Of a stretch of DNA of 36,767 nt, positions 8,090 through 16,486 are shown piece by piece. Position 1 is the first letter of the stretch. Every line of letters begins with the position of its first letter. The notes beneath the pieces were generated by a model that saw only the letters and a list, made by a program, of their open reading frames with translations, did no database searches and was not told where the DNA came from. Made by a program: the position numbers and the translations under genes. The stretch covers positions 1 to 36,767 of the forward strand of contig JACRMA010000007.1 in NCBI GenBank assembly GCA_016235085.1, written 5' to 3'. Origin of the DNA: Candidatus Zixiibacteriota bacterium (GTDB lineage Bacteria > Zixibacteria > MSB-5A5 > WJJR01).

Positions 8090-8719
8090 ATGACAAGGAT
8101 CGCAAAAAGACCAATCGTCCTCCTGCTCCTGGCACCACTTCTTCTAGGCGCGGCCGTGCCGGCGAAGAGGGCGGACAGCAAAGATCCGGCGATACGCCAC
8201 GAGACGGCGAAGGCGATCTCGAGCCTGTCAACAGCACCGGCATCAACGCCGCGTCCGTCGGTAATGACGGCAACTTCGCCCGGCGGCGGCAAAGGCTCAC
8301 CGAGCGCCGCTTCGACGACGTCGACCTACACGATCAATTGGTCTTCCATTAATGGTGGCGGCTTGACCAATTCGTCTTCGCCAAACTACTCCATGGGGAA
8401 CTCGATGGGGCAGTCAGTGGCAGGTTCTGCGACTTCTGCCAGTTACCAAATGGGGACCGGATTCTGGTATGGCGCGGGCGGTGGCTGCTCCTGCCCAAGC
8501 CAGGGGGACATCAACTCCGACGCGGTGATCGACGTCTTCGACGTCATCGGCGTGATCGGCATTGCGTTCAGCGGCGACCCTGACCCACAGGATCCGGGCT
8601 GTCCCAGGATGCGTGGGGATGTCGACAACAACGGTGTCACCGATGTCTTCGACGTGATCTACCTGATCGCGACGGCGTTCAGTGGAGGGGCGAGTCCGGT
8701 CAATCCATGCGGACCGTAG
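8090..8719 (+). CDS. Exported dockerin protein
   Basis: The product has 209 residues. A signal peptide (about 1-25) precedes a low-complexity Ser/Thr/Pro stretch and a module at about 80-130 with the pattern SSPNYSMGNSMGQSVAG and YQMGTGFWYG, seen before C-terminal anchors in many exported proteins. The C-terminal 75 residues are a type I dockerin with two calcium-loop/helix repeats: GDINSDAVIDVFDVIGVIG and GDVDNNGVTDVFDVIYLI. Dockerins bind cohesin modules or anchor proteins by an unknown receptor in non-cellulosomal bacteria. The start lies 17 bp past the fibre stop, with CCGGGGAG at 8076-8083, so the two genes form an operon. A GTG at 8069 in the same frame is less likely. Confidence 0.85.
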   Translation: MTRIAKRPIVLLLLAPLLLGAAVPAKRADSKDPAIRHETAKAISSLSTAPASTPRPSVMTATSPGGGKGSPSAASTTSTYTINWSSINGGGLTNSSSPNYSMGNSMGQSVAGSATSASYQMGTGFWYGAGGGCSCPSQGDINSDAVIDVFDVIGVIGIAFSGDPDPQDPGCPRMRGDVDNNGVTDVFDVIYLIATAFSGGASPVNPCGP

Positions 8720-8828
8720 TCAGGCGAATCAATAGGGCAAGGCGAGGGACGTCACGAATGGCAATTGGGGAATTCATCCAGAGGACCCGTGAATTCCGCC
8801 GCCAAGCGGCTGACGCACGAGCGTGACG

Positions 8829-8847
8829 CATGGGCAGGATGCCCATG
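8829..8847. repeat. REP-like hairpin, GGA loop
   Basis: CATGGGCA, a 3-base loop GGA and TGCCCATG form a perfect 8-bp stem, followed by CTACC. It lies between the convergent dockerin gene and secA and may end secA transcripts, though no T tract follows on either strand. It belongs with similar hairpins at 15106, 25587 and 33302. Confidence 0.6.
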
Positions 8848-8872
8848 CTACCAGCACATTAGACCGCAGAAT

Positions 8873-11800
8873 TCAGCCCGTCACGGCGCCGTGGCACTTC
8901 TTGTATTTCTTGCCGGAGCCGCAGGGACAGGGGTCGTTGCGGCCGACCTTGGTGTCGACGCGGCGAACCGGTTGTTTCTTTCCGGCGGTTCGCGCTTCTT
9001 CGTCGTTGCCGCTGTAGCCCAGGGACGAGGCCTCGGCGTGGATCGCTTCCATGCGCCGGGTCGGGACGGCCTCCGGCATCGGGGGCGGCTGGGAGATCTG
9101 GAGGCGGTAGATCATTTCGACGGTCTCGGTATCGATGGTATCCATCAATTGCGAGAACATCGCGTACGCTTCCTTCTTGTATTCAATCAAGGGATCGCGC
9201 TGGCCGTAGGCACGCAGGCCGATGCCGGTCTTGAGCTGGTCCATTTCGTAAAGATGCTCTTTCCAGCGCTCGTCGATAACGCGCAGCATGGCGAACCGTT
9301 CGAGCTGTCGCATCAATTCGGGGGTCAAGGCGAGTTCTTTATTCGCATGAACCGCCAAGGCCTTGGATTTGACCTTCTCGATCAGACCCGCCTGGTTGAG
9401 TTCTTTGACTTCCGGAGAGTCGAATGGAATATCGACCATCATGTTCTTGATCAGTTCAAGGCGCAGTGCGGTTGTGTCCCAGGCATCGGGCGCTGCGTCG
9501 GCGGGACAATATTGACTAACCAGCCGCTCGGCGACCGCCTCGATGAGCCCGAGGGCTTCCTCGCGCAAATCATCTTGTTCCAGGCACATGGCGCGGCGAT
9601 TGTAGATCACCTCGCGTTGCTGGTTCATGACGTTGTCGTATTCCAGCAGGTGTTTGCGGATGCCGAAGTTCTGGCCCTCGACGCGCTTCTGCGCCCGCTC
9701 GATCGCGCTCGTGACCATCGAGTGCTCAATGACCTCGCCTTCCTGCAGACCGAGGCGGTCCATGATGCCGGCGATGCGTTCGGAGCCGAAGAGGCGCATG
9801 AGATCATCTTCGAGTGACAGATAGAAGCGTGACGAACCCGGATCACCCTGGCGGCCCGCGCGTCCGCGCAACTGGCGGTCGATGCGCCGCGCTTCGTGGC
9901 GTTCGGTGCCAATAATGTGCAGTCCGCAGGGGACGGCATCGGGGCACTTCAGTTCGTCGATCAGGGGGCAGGCTTCATCGATCTTCTCCGTCTTGAGGAC
10001 CAGAGCGCAGTTGTGGTGTTTGACCACGCTGCCACCCAGCTTAATGTCCGTGCCGCGTCCCGCCATGTTGGTGGCGATCGTCACGTGTCCGGGTTCGCCG
10101 GCGCGCGCCACAATCTCGGCCTCCTGCTGGTGGTACTTGGCATTGAGTACCGCATGGGGGATGCCGACGCGTTTCAGCATGCGTGAGAGTGTTTCGGACG
10201 CTTCGACCGAGACAGTTCCCACGAGCACCGGGCGGCCGGCGTTGTGCTGCGCCGCGATTTCCTCGATGATGGCGTTGTACTTCTCCCGGCGCGTGCGGTA
10301 GATGACGTCCTCGTAGTCAATGCGGCGTACCGGATCATTGGTCGGGATCGCCGTGACGTCGAGCTTGTAGATTTCGTAAAATTCGCCGGCCTCTGTGACC
10401 GCGGTGCCGGTCATGCCTGCGAGTTTCTTGTAGAGCCGAAAGTAGTTTTGCAGCGTGATCGTCGCCAACGTCTGGGTTTCGGCTTCGATTGTTACTTTTT
10501 CCTTGGCTTCGATGGCTTGATGCAAGCCTTCAGAGTAGCGGCGTCCGGGCATCAGGCGGCCAGTGAACTCATCGACGATGACGACTTTGCCGTCCTGGAC
10601 GACATATTCGACATCCTTCTCATAAAGCGAGTAGGCCTTGAGCAATTGCGAGACGATGTGCACCTTCTCGGATCGCTCAGCGTGGACATTGAAGAGGTCG
10701 TTTTTGGCTTTGGCCTTTTGGATGTCGTCGAGATCCTCGCGCTCGTCGATTTCGGCGACCCCGGTGCCGATGTCGGGAATTTCGAACAACGCCTGTTCGT
10801 CGGGACGCAGGGAATTGAGTCCATTGTCGGTCAGATCGATGGTGTTGTCGCGCTCATCAATGGCGAAAAGGAGATGCTCGTCGATTTCCGGCAGGCGCTT
10901 ATCGCGCATGAAGTCGGCCTCAACGCGCTGGATGGCGCGTTTGACGCCAGCTTCCTTCATGAATTTCATGAAGCGGTTGTTTTTGGGAGCGCCGCGTTTG
11001 ACGGCCAGAAGTTTGACGGCGGCTTCGTACTCCTCCCCAGCTTCAAAGAGCTTCTCGCCTTCTTCGATCAAGCGGCCGGTGATTTCGGCCTGCTTGCGGT
11101 TCAGCCGTTCGACCATCTCCCGCATGTCGGAGAAACGCGACATATCGGTGCGGCCGGTGGGGCCGGCAATGATGAGCGGGGTACGGGCTTCGTCGATTAA
11201 AACAGAGTCGACTTCGTCGACGATGGCGAAATGGAAGCCGCGCTGGACGCGGTCTTCCACACGGACGGCCATGTTGTCGCGCAGGTAATCGAAGCCGAAT
11301 TCGTTGTTGGTGCCGTAGGTGATGTCGCGATTGTACATATCGCGCCGTGTGGGCGGGTCCATGTCGTGCTGAATGCAGCCGACCGTCAGTCCGAGGAAGA
11401 CGTAGATCTGGCCCATCCACTCGGAGTCGCGGAGCGCGAGATAGTCATTCACGGTGACCAGATGAACGCCTTTGCCTTCGAGGGCGTTCAAGTAAATCGG
11501 CATGGTCGCCACGAGGGTCTTGCCTTCGCCGGTGGCCATCTCGGCGATCTTGCCTTCATGCAGGATAGCGCCACCGACGACCTGAACATCGTAGGGGATC
11601 ATGTCCCAGGAGTAATTGATGCCCACGATATCGAAGGTCCGGCCCTTCAGACGGCGGCAGGCGTCTTTGACGGCTGCGAACGCTTCGGGCAACAGATCGT
11701 CGACCGTCTCGCCGTCACTCAAGCGGCGTTTGAATTCCTCGGTCTTGGCGCGCAGTTGCTCGTCGGTCAGCCCCTGATACTCCTCATAGAATTGATTGAC

Positions 11801-11887
11801 CAATTCCACGAGTGGCTGAATCCGCTTCACGTCGCGGTCGTGCTTGGAGCCGAAGATCTTGGTCAGGGCAGATTCAATGAATGTCAT
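8873..11887 (-). CDS. secA: Preprotein translocase ATPase SecA
   Basis: SecA is the motor that pushes unfolded preproteins through SecYEG at the inner membrane. The protein has 1004 residues, longer than the roughly 900 of Escherichia coli. Walker A GEGKT is at 120-124, the Walker B region [13 protein letters not shown] follows at about 223-235, the GTVSVEASE and [13 protein letters not shown] helicase motifs come later, and a C-terminal zinc tail [13 protein letters not shown] has its ligands at 987, 989, 998 and 999. A large insertion after the first nucleotide-binding half (about 260-390) resembles that of Bacteroidetes and other FCB SecA proteins. ATG 11887, with an AGGA ribosome site, is preferred over the upstream ATG at 11932. 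It follows recR by 44 bp. Confidence 0.97.
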   Translation of the reverse strand: MTFIESALTKIFGSKHDRDVKRIQPLVELVNQFYEEYQGLTDEQLRAKTEEFKRRLSDGETVDDLLPEAFAAVKDACRRLKGRTFDIVGINYSWDMIPYDVQVVGGAILHEGKIAEMATGEGKTLVATMPIYLNALEGKGVHLVTVNDYLALRDSEWMGQIYVFLGLTVGCIQHDMDPPTRRDMYNRDITYGTNNEFGFDYLRDNMAVRVEDRVQRGFHFAIVDEVDSVLIDEARTPLIIAGPTGRTDMSRFSDMREMVERLNRKQAEITGRLIEEGEKLFEAGEEYEAAVKLLAVKRGAPKNNRFMKFMKEAGVKRAIQRVEADFMRDKRLPEIDEHLLFAIDERDNTIDLTDNGLNSLRPDEQALFEIPDIGTGVAEIDEREDLDDIQKAKAKNDLFNVHAERSEKVHIVSQLLKAYSLYEKDVEYVVQDGKVVIVDEFTGRLMPGRRYSEGLHQAIEAKEKVTIEAETQTLATITLQNYFRLYKKLAGMTGTAVTEAGEFYEIYKLDVTAIPTNDPVRRIDYEDVIYRTRREKYNAIIEEIAAQHNAGRPVLVGTVSVEASETLSRMLKRVGIPHAVLNAKYHQQEAEIVARAGEPGHVTIATNMAGRGTDIKLGGSVVKHHNCALVLKTEKIDEACPLIDELKCPDAVPCGLHIIGTERHEARRIDRQLRGRAGRQGDPGSSRFYLSLEDDLMRLFGSERIAGIMDRLGLQEGEVIEHSMVTSAIERAQKRVEGQNFGIRKHLLEYDNVMNQQREVIYNRRAMCLEQDDLREEALGLIEAVAERLVSQYCPADAAPDAWDTTALRLELIKNMMVDIPFDSPEVKELNQAGLIEKVKSKALAVHANKELALTPELMRQLERFAMLRVIDERWKEHLYEMDQLKTGIGLRAYGQRDPLIEYKKEAYAMFSQLMDTIDTETVEMIYRLQISQPPPMPEAVPTRRMEAIHAEASSLGYSGNDEEARTAGKKQPVRRVDTKVGRNDPCPCGSGKKYKKCHGAVTG

Positions 11888-11931
11888 GGTTTCCTGCTCT
11901 TCACATAATGGTGGGCCGAGCCCACCCTGCA

Positions 11932-12531
11932 TCAGAACTCCGTTCGACCTTCCAGCGCGCGAATGACGGTGTTGGCGTCGGCGTATTCGACGTCGCCACC
12001 CATGGGCAGGCCGCGGGCGATACGCGACACAGTAACACCCAACGGTTTTAGCACCTTGGCGAGATAAAGCGCGGTGGTCTCCCCTTCCGGTGTCGGATTG
12101 GTGGCGATGATGATTTCCGTGACGCCATCATTTTTCACTCGCCCCACCAAATCGGCGATCTTCAGCTCATCCGGGCCAATCCCGTCCAGAGGTGAGAAGA
12201 CACCGCCGAGCACATGGTATACACCCCGGAACGAGCCGGCGCGCTCGAACGCGATGACATCATGCGGTTCCTCGACGACGCAAATCAGCGAATGGTCGCG
12301 GTCGGACGCCTTGCAAATCGGGCACGGGTCATCGTCGGTGACATTGAAACAGCACGAACAGAACTGGATCTTCTCTTTGACGGCGATGATGGCGTCTACC
12401 AGGGCGCGGGCGTTGTCCGCCGGGGCCTGCATGACGTGGTAGGCCAGACGGTACGCGGTCTTCTTGCCGACTCCGGGGAGGCGGGCAAACTGATCGATGA
12501 GGCGTTCCAAAGTTGCTGATGTGTTGGCCAT
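11932..12531 (-). CDS. recR: Recombination mediator RecR
   Basis: RecR acts with RecF/RecO to load RecA on gapped DNA. The 199-residue length is typical. An N-terminal helix-hairpin-helix ([13 protein letters not shown], about 18-30) precedes a zinc finger with CSCC at 58-61 and CPIC at 70-73, and a Toprim domain (about 80-175) that includes the VVEEPHDV strand. It ends 44 bp before secA and lies 27 bp after ybaB, in the widespread dnaX-ybaB-recR order that couples clamp-loader and repair functions. Confidence 0.96.
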   Translation of the reverse strand: MANTSATLERLIDQFARLPGVGKKTAYRLAYHVMQAPADNARALVDAIIAVKEKIQFCSCCFNVTDDDPCPICKASDRDHSLICVVEEPHDVIAFERAGSFRGVYHVLGGVFSPLDGIGPDELKIADLVGRVKNDGVTEIIIATNPTPEGETTALYLAKVLKPLGVTVSRIARGLPMGGDVEYADANTVIRALEGRTEF

Positions 12532-12558
12532 GGTATCGCGTTACCTCATCCCCGCCGT

Positions 12559-12873
12559 TTAGAACCCCATGCCGGGCATGGGGAGACCACCGGTGAGCTT
12601 GGCCATGCCCTGCGACTGCAGTTCCATGGCGTGTTGTTGCGCCTGATTGATGGCGGCACAGATCAATTCTTCAAGCATTTCGACATCGTCCGGTTTGACG
12701 ACTTCGGGGTCGATCTTGAGTTCCAGGATCTCGCGTTTGCCGTTGAGCACGGCGCGGACCATGCCGCCGCCCGAGGTTCCTTCGACGCGTTCGTTTTCGA
12801 GATTGGCCTGCAACTTCTCCATCTCGGCCTGCATCTTCTGCACCTGTTTGAACAACTGGTCGATGTTTTTCAT
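12559..12873 (-). CDS. ybaB: YbaB/EbfC-family nucleoid-associated protein
   Basis: The protein has 104 residues. Its N-terminal helix is Met- and Gln-rich (KQVQKMQAEMEKLQANLENERVEG begins the family core), followed by the conserved GGGMVRAVLNGKREILELKIDPEVV beta region and a C-terminal helix carrying AAINQAQ. Family members bind DNA as dimers and help structure the nucleoid. It sits 27 bp after dnaX and 27 bp before recR, which suggests one transcript. Confidence 0.95.
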   Translation of the reverse strand: MKNIDQLFKQVQKMQAEMEKLQANLENERVEGTSGGGMVRAVLNGKREILELKIDPEVVKPDDVEMLEELICAAINQAQQHAMELQSQGMAKLTGGLPMPGMGF

Positions 12874-12900
12874 GGTCGCCTGTCCTTGTATGCTGAGTGC

Positions 12901-14649
12901 TCAGCCAACGATTTCACCGTCGAAACGGCGCAAAATCTCCTGCAAATTATGATCCGACCGCACCGAATCGTCGGAGCCGGCCGGTGCGGGTGCTCGCGTG
13001 CCTGCGACGGGCAGATTGGGGCGGACGGTTTTCGCATCTTTCACGTGAATTGTTACGCGGATTCCCGCCCCGAATACGCGAGTTATCTCGGCATTGATCA
13101 GGTCGCGGATGGGTTTCTGCTTTAGTTGTTGCTGATGAAACGGGGACCCATTGTAGACGTTGAGATCGGCCGCACCGGGGCCCGTACGAATCAACTGCGC
13201 CTGTCCCAATATGGCGCGCATCGTGGGCCGAGTCCGGCAGATGGCTTCCAAAATGGGTTCGAAGTCCAAGGCCGTGCCGGGAGCCGTCTCCGGGATTGGC
13301 GGCTCGAGCGTTGCGACAACGGGCTGATTCTCGGACGATAGATGGGACTCGGCTGTGCCGCCAAGATTCGCGCGATCCACTGGCGGCGGATACGACGGTT
13401 CGCTTCGCGGTACAACCGGTCGTGGTGGCGCAGCTTGGGGGCGTTCAAATAGTGTATCGGGACTGGCTGCCCTCGGCGAAGCATCGGGTCTGAGCGCCGG
13501 TGCGCCCCCTCCCCCGCCACGGTTCTCGAGGCTACTGATGACGGTGCGAATATCGATCGAGCGATCCATGCGCGCACAACGCATCATCAGCAGTTCGACT
13601 TCCAGCCGGGGCTGGGCCGCCTTCTTGTAGCGATTTTCCTGGTCGATGGTCATCCGCAGCAGACGGAGCAAGTCATTTTCCTCGAGCGCGGGTGCCGACG
13701 CGGTATAGCGGGCGATCGTATCGTTATTCAGCGACTCGTCGGTGAATTTCGATCCCAGGGAACGGGCGAAGAGCATCCGTTTGAGGTGCTCGGCCAATTG
13801 CTTGAGCAGTTGATGGAAATCGCGTCCGGCTTTTGAAACCTCGGCGAGAACATCGAGCGCCCTGGCGGGATCGTGTGCCGCGAATGCATCGGTGATATCG
13901 AAGAGGACGGAAATGTCGACCAGGCCAAGCGCTTCACGTGCCAAGTCGGCAGTGAGCTTGCCACCGGCATACCCCACGAGCTGGTCGAGCAGCGACTGGG
14001 CATCGCGAAGCGATCCGGCGGCTTCGGTGGCGACAACGTCGAGGGCGCCGCTGTCGATGTTGATCGATTCGGCGGCGGCAATCCGTTCCAGCGTCTGCCG
14101 GAGCCCCTGATGCGAGACGAGATGGAAATCGAAGCGCAGCGTGCGCGAACGAACTGTTGCCGGAACATCGTTGGGTTCAGTCGTGGCCATCATGAAGATG
14201 ACCGACGGTGGCGGCTCTTCCAGCGTCTTCAAGAGGGCATCGAAAGCGCTCCCGGAAAGGCGATGTACTTCATCGATGATGTAGATCTTGTAGCGCGCCG
14301 CCACCGGGACATAGCGGGCGGACTCGCGCAGGTCACGAATGTTGTCAACCCCCGTATTGGAGGCGGCGTCAATTTCCAGCACATCCAGACAGGAACCGTT
14401 GGTGATCCCCATACAGGTCGGACAGGTGTTGCATGGCGTAACGGCCGGGCCCTTGTCACAATTGAGCGCTTTGGCCAAAATCCGTGCCGTGGTGGTCTTT
14501 CCGGTTCCGCGTGGCCCACAGAGGAGGTAGGCATGATGGATACGGCCGGCGGAGATGGCGTTTTGCAGGGTCTGCGTGACCTGTGGCTGCTCGACGACAT
14601 CCTCGAAGGTTTGCGGGCGCCATTTTCGGGCTAGGGCTTCGTAGGTCAT
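12901..14649 (-). CDS. dnaX: DNA polymerase III clamp-loader subunit tau/gamma (DnaX)
   Basis: DnaX is the ATPase of the clamp loader that places the beta clamp on primed DNA. With the start at 14649 the protein has 582 residues and begins MTYEALARKWRPQTF, the usual DnaX N-terminus. Walker A GPRGTGKT is at 45-52, a zinc module has Cys at 64, 73, 76 and 79, Walker B IIDEVHRLS follows at about 120, and ATTEP is the sensor-1 motif. A proline-rich linker (about 380-470) separates the AAA+ core from the tau C-terminal domain. The frame is open to 14691, but the extension is encoded by a 9-bp repeat and looks spurious. No ribosome site is evident before 14649. Confidence 0.96.
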   Translation of the reverse strand: MTYEALARKWRPQTFEDVVEQPQVTQTLQNAISAGRIHHAYLLCGPRGTGKTTTARILAKALNCDKGPAVTPCNTCPTCMGITNGSCLDVLEIDAASNTGVDNIRDLRESARYVPVAARYKIYIIDEVHRLSGSAFDALLKTLEEPPPSVIFMMATTEPNDVPATVRSRTLRFDFHLVSHQGLRQTLERIAAAESINIDSGALDVVATEAAGSLRDAQSLLDQLVGYAGGKLTADLAREALGLVDISVLFDITDAFAAHDPARALDVLAEVSKAGRDFHQLLKQLAEHLKRMLFARSLGSKFTDESLNNDTIARYTASAPALEENDLLRLLRMTIDQENRYKKAAQPRLEVELLMMRCARMDRSIDIRTVISSLENRGGGGGAPALRPDASPRAASPDTLFERPQAAPPRPVVPRSEPSYPPPVDRANLGGTAESHLSSENQPVVATLEPPIPETAPGTALDFEPILEAICRTRPTMRAILGQAQLIRTGPGAADLNVYNGSPFHQQQLKQKPIRDLINAEITRVFGAGIRVTIHVKDAKTVRPNLPVAGTRAPAPAGSDDSVRSDHNLQEILRRFDGEIVG

Positions 14650-14663
14650 GGGGTGGCGAATCG

Positions 14664-14708
14664 ATGGACAAAGTGGACTAAGTGGACCCAATGGATCGAG
14701 TGGACGAA
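14664..14708. repeat. 9-bp tandem array, five copies
   Basis: Five units of the form RTGGAnnnA follow each other without gaps: atggacaaa, gtggactaa, gtggaccca, atggatcga, gtggacgaa. The array lies between dnaX and the SRP RNA gene. Matching arrays occur at 24168, 32316 and 35672. Confidence 0.8.
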
Positions 14709-14723
14709 TAACCCAACAAAATT

Positions 14724-14998
14724 GGGTTCGTGCACCCGCCGTCGACCCCGACTGATGGGGCAGTTCTGATCACCGACTCCGGCCGAGCGACCCTGCGGCA
14801 CACGAAAAATAACGCCGACCGCTGCTACCTTCCGGTCCTGACGGGGTTAAGCATCTTTCCGTTGCGCAAGACCCGGCCCTCAACATCGACTGGTCCGACC
14901 TGCGGTCCACCGTTCTGACAGGCCTCGGGCGGTCTTCAGCCCCGGTATAGCGGGTTCCGGGTACAGGGCACCGCTAACTCCCCGCCTAGCACGAACCC
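14724..14998 (-). ncRNA. ffs: Signal recognition particle RNA, large (Alu-containing) type
   Basis: On the minus strand the conserved domain IV core GTCAGGACCGGAAGGTAGCAG appears at about 14823-14843 (first 20 bases: GTCAGGACCGGAAGGTAGCA). The 5' part carries the Alu-type sequence GGCGGGGAGTTAGCGGTGCC followed by CTATACCGGGGCTGA, as in large bacterial SRP RNAs. The ends pair: GGGTTCGTGC at the 5' end (14989-14998) with GCACGAACCC at the 3' end (14724-14733), giving an RNA of about 275 nt. The RNA joins Ffh to target signal-peptide-bearing ribosomes to the membrane. It has its own promoter at 15004-15032. A short CCCAA/TTGGG hairpin at 14712-14726 overlaps the 3' end. Confidence 0.95.
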
Positions 14999-15003
14999 GG
15001 TGG

Positions 15004-15032
15004 ATTATACGTTTTGACGGAGATTGGAACAA
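15004..15032 (-). promoter_or_regulatory. Promoter of the SRP RNA gene
   Basis: Read on the minus strand, a perfect TATAAT (15004-15009) lies 17 bases downstream of TTGTTC (15027-15032). The -10 box ends 5 bases before the paired 5' end of the SRP RNA at about 14998, the distance expected for a start site there. Confidence 0.8.
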
Positions 15033-15083
15033 GGGCAATGGTCGGCGGGTGGCGATTCCGGCTATCACTTTGAACGACATGTT

Positions 15084-15123
15084 GCTCGGGCTTTTGCCCG
15101 AGCACGCGGCCGAGGGCGGCCGC
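15084..15123. repeat. Two adjacent hairpins (REP-like)
   Basis: GCTCGGGC-TTTT-GCCCGAGC (15084-15103) is a perfect 8-bp stem. Two bases later GCGGCC-GAGGGC-GGCCGC (15106-15123) forms a 6-bp stem followed by GCCACA. Both lie between the SRP promoter and the Cys-rich gene pair and encode nothing visible. Confidence 0.6.
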
Positions 15124-15190
15124 GCCACAATTCCCCGCTCGCTACGTTCCTCGTAACAAAAACGATGTATTCTGAAATCCCGCAATCGCG

Positions 15191-15196
15191 TATAAT
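15191..15196 (+). promoter_or_regulatory. -10 box immediately upstream of a start codon (leaderless transcript candidate)
   Basis: A perfect TATAAT at 15191-15196 is followed after six bases by the ATG at 15203, so transcription would begin at or next to the start codon. No ribosome site is present. The -35 region (15167-15175) matches poorly. Confidence 0.55.
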
Positions 15197-15202
15197 GAAC
15201 GT

Positions 15203-15808
15203 ATGCGACGGCTTGCCACAGTTGGCGCGCTTTTGGTGGCGATATCTTCGTTTCTGGCGTTGCAGGCGATCTGCCGCCCCTATCTGCTTTGCGTCGCACG
15301 CGTCTGTGAGATGGACGGGGCTCAAGCCGGCCTGATACCGGCGTGCGCTGCCGAAGACGATAGCGCACCCAATTGCCCTATGGCATCAGGGTGCCGGGAC
15401 AAGAGACCATGTGACTCCCCATGCAGCGCAGAAGAGACGGACTTCGAGGAGACAGGTTGTTTTGGGACACCTGTCGCGGAGACTGACGCCATGCCATGCC
15501 TGGCAGGCGGTCTCGCCACCGACATGGCCTGTTGCCTCGACGGCAAGCCGTCCGAAGAGCGCGCCCGTTGCCCCAAACGGGTACTCTCCTGTTTCTATTG
15601 CATTCCGGCACGATTTGTCTGGGAGCCGCCGCCGGTGCATGCCACTCGCGATGCCGACCATGCGAATGCGCTGGCAATTGTTGCTTCGGCTGCGCTGGCA
15701 TCGGCGGATTTGATTCGCCAATCGACTCACGCTCATTCTCCGCCGGGTGTCCGGCCCGCCATTGCCGGTACCGACCGGCGCATTTCTATCTGCTCATTTC
15801 TCCTATGA
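15203..15808 (+). CDS. Cys-rich exported protein of unknown function
   Basis: I do not recognise this family. The product has 201 residues with an N-terminal hydrophobic segment (about 5-22, LATVGALLVAISSFLALQ), then a region with about 18 cysteines between residues 24 and 137, often in C-x3-C to C-x7-C spacing, and a hydrophobic patch near 155-170. The C-terminal third contains HATRDADHANA and THAHS, His-rich short segments that could bind metal together with the cysteines. It lies 81 bp before another exported Cys-rich protein, so a shared role in metal or redox handling is plausible but unproven. ATG 15203 follows TATAAT directly, which suggests leaderless translation. Codon usage matches the neighbours. 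Confidence 0.6.
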   Translation: MRRLATVGALLVAISSFLALQAICRPYLLCVARVCEMDGAQAGLIPACAAEDDSAPNCPMASGCRDKRPCDSPCSAEETDFEETGCFGTPVAETDAMPCLAGGLATDMACCLDGKPSEERARCPKRVLSCFYCIPARFVWEPPPVHATRDADHANALAIVASAALASADLIRQSTHAHSPPGVRPAIAGTDRRISICSFLL

Positions 15809-15889
15809 GCCGTTCGACCGCTTTTGTCCGTTAAGCGCCGGGCCGATTTGTCCGGCACAAGAGTCGAACTGTTTATCAGGAGGTATTCA

Positions 15890-16486
15890 GTGAATTTAAG
15901 GAATCTTACCTTGCGTGTACTCATTGCTGCTATCGTGGCGGCATCGTTTCTGACATCGGGTGCGGCCTTCGCGGCCGGAAATTGTGATCCGGCCAACTGC
16001 AAGATGGCCACCAAGGCCGAGTGCAAGGAGAAGTGCAAGACGGGCGACATGAGCAAGTGTACGACGGAGTGCAAAGAGAAGTGCAAATCCGGCGACATGA
16101 GTAAATGCACCGCCGAGTGCAAGGACAAGTGCACGACGGAGTGCAAGGACCAGTGCAAAGCCAACACGGCCTGTGCTCAGAAGTGCACTGAGAGGATCGT
16201 ACGACGAAGGCCGGGCACACTCTGCCCGGCCTTCTATTTTGGCGTGGGGCGAGTTGATGCAGCGCGCGGTGGCTGGCAGGGATTAACCGGGTTGGGGCCG
16301 CTGCTGAAGACCGTTGTGATCAGATCAATCACATCGAAGACGTCAGTCCCCTGGTCGAAATTCACGTCTCCCCTTGGCACGGGGCAGTTGACATCGACTG
16401 TGTCGGGACCGCCGCTGAATGCGGCACCAATGACACCGTTGACGTCGAAGACATCCAGCACTCCGTCACGGTTCAGATCTCCCTGA
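15890..16486 (+). CDS. Exported Cys-repeat protein, metallothionein-like; frame runs past its terminator
   Basis: GTG 15890 follows AGGAGG at 15878-15883. A signal peptide (about residues 1-27, ending AAFAAG) leads to a Cys/Lys-rich region with about 16 cysteines, mostly C-x3-C pairs, built from a 16-residue repeat (ECKEKCKTGDMSKCTT and its copies; DNA units at 16019 and 16067). The pattern suggests metal binding outside the cytoplasm. The last meaningful part ends near 16200 (CAQKC). After that the open frame crosses a perfect 12-bp terminator stem and continues about 80 codons antisense to the dockerin of the neighbouring gene. A lost stop or a one-base frameshift near 16190 (a TGA lies out of frame at 16189-16191) is the likely explanation, so the true protein is probably about 100 residues. 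Confidence 0.65.
   Translation: MNLRNLTLRVLIAAIVAASFLTSGAAFAAGNCDPANCKMATKAECKEKCKTGDMSKCTTECKEKCKSGDMSKCTAECKDKCTTECKDQCKANTACAQKCTERIVRRRPGTLCPAFYFGVGRVDAARGGWQGLTGLGPLLKTVVIRSITSKTSVPWSKFTSPLGTGQLTSTVSGPPLNAAPMTPLTSKTSSTPSRFRSP
16206..16240 (+). terminator. Intrinsic terminator of the Cys-rich gene pair
   Basis: GAAGGCCGGGCA (16206-16217), a 5-base loop and TGCCCGGCCTTC (16223-16234) make a perfect 12-bp stem followed by TATTTT. On the minus strand there is no T tract, so it serves the plus-strand genes although the opposite gene's stop codon lies inside it. Confidence 0.9.

Noticed and set aside
8770-8796. Inverted repeat GAATTCA/TGAATTC after the dockerin gene
   Set aside because: Only 7-bp arms with a 13-base spacer and no T tract; probably chance.
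8873-11908. Long plus-strand ORFs opposite secA (for example 8765-9817 and 10244-11200)
   Set aside because: They mirror the secA codons, have no ribosome sites or family motifs, and the secA frame is unambiguous.
14730-15368. ORFs over the SRP RNA and its promoter
   Set aside because: The region is explained by a structured RNA with paired ends and its own promoter.
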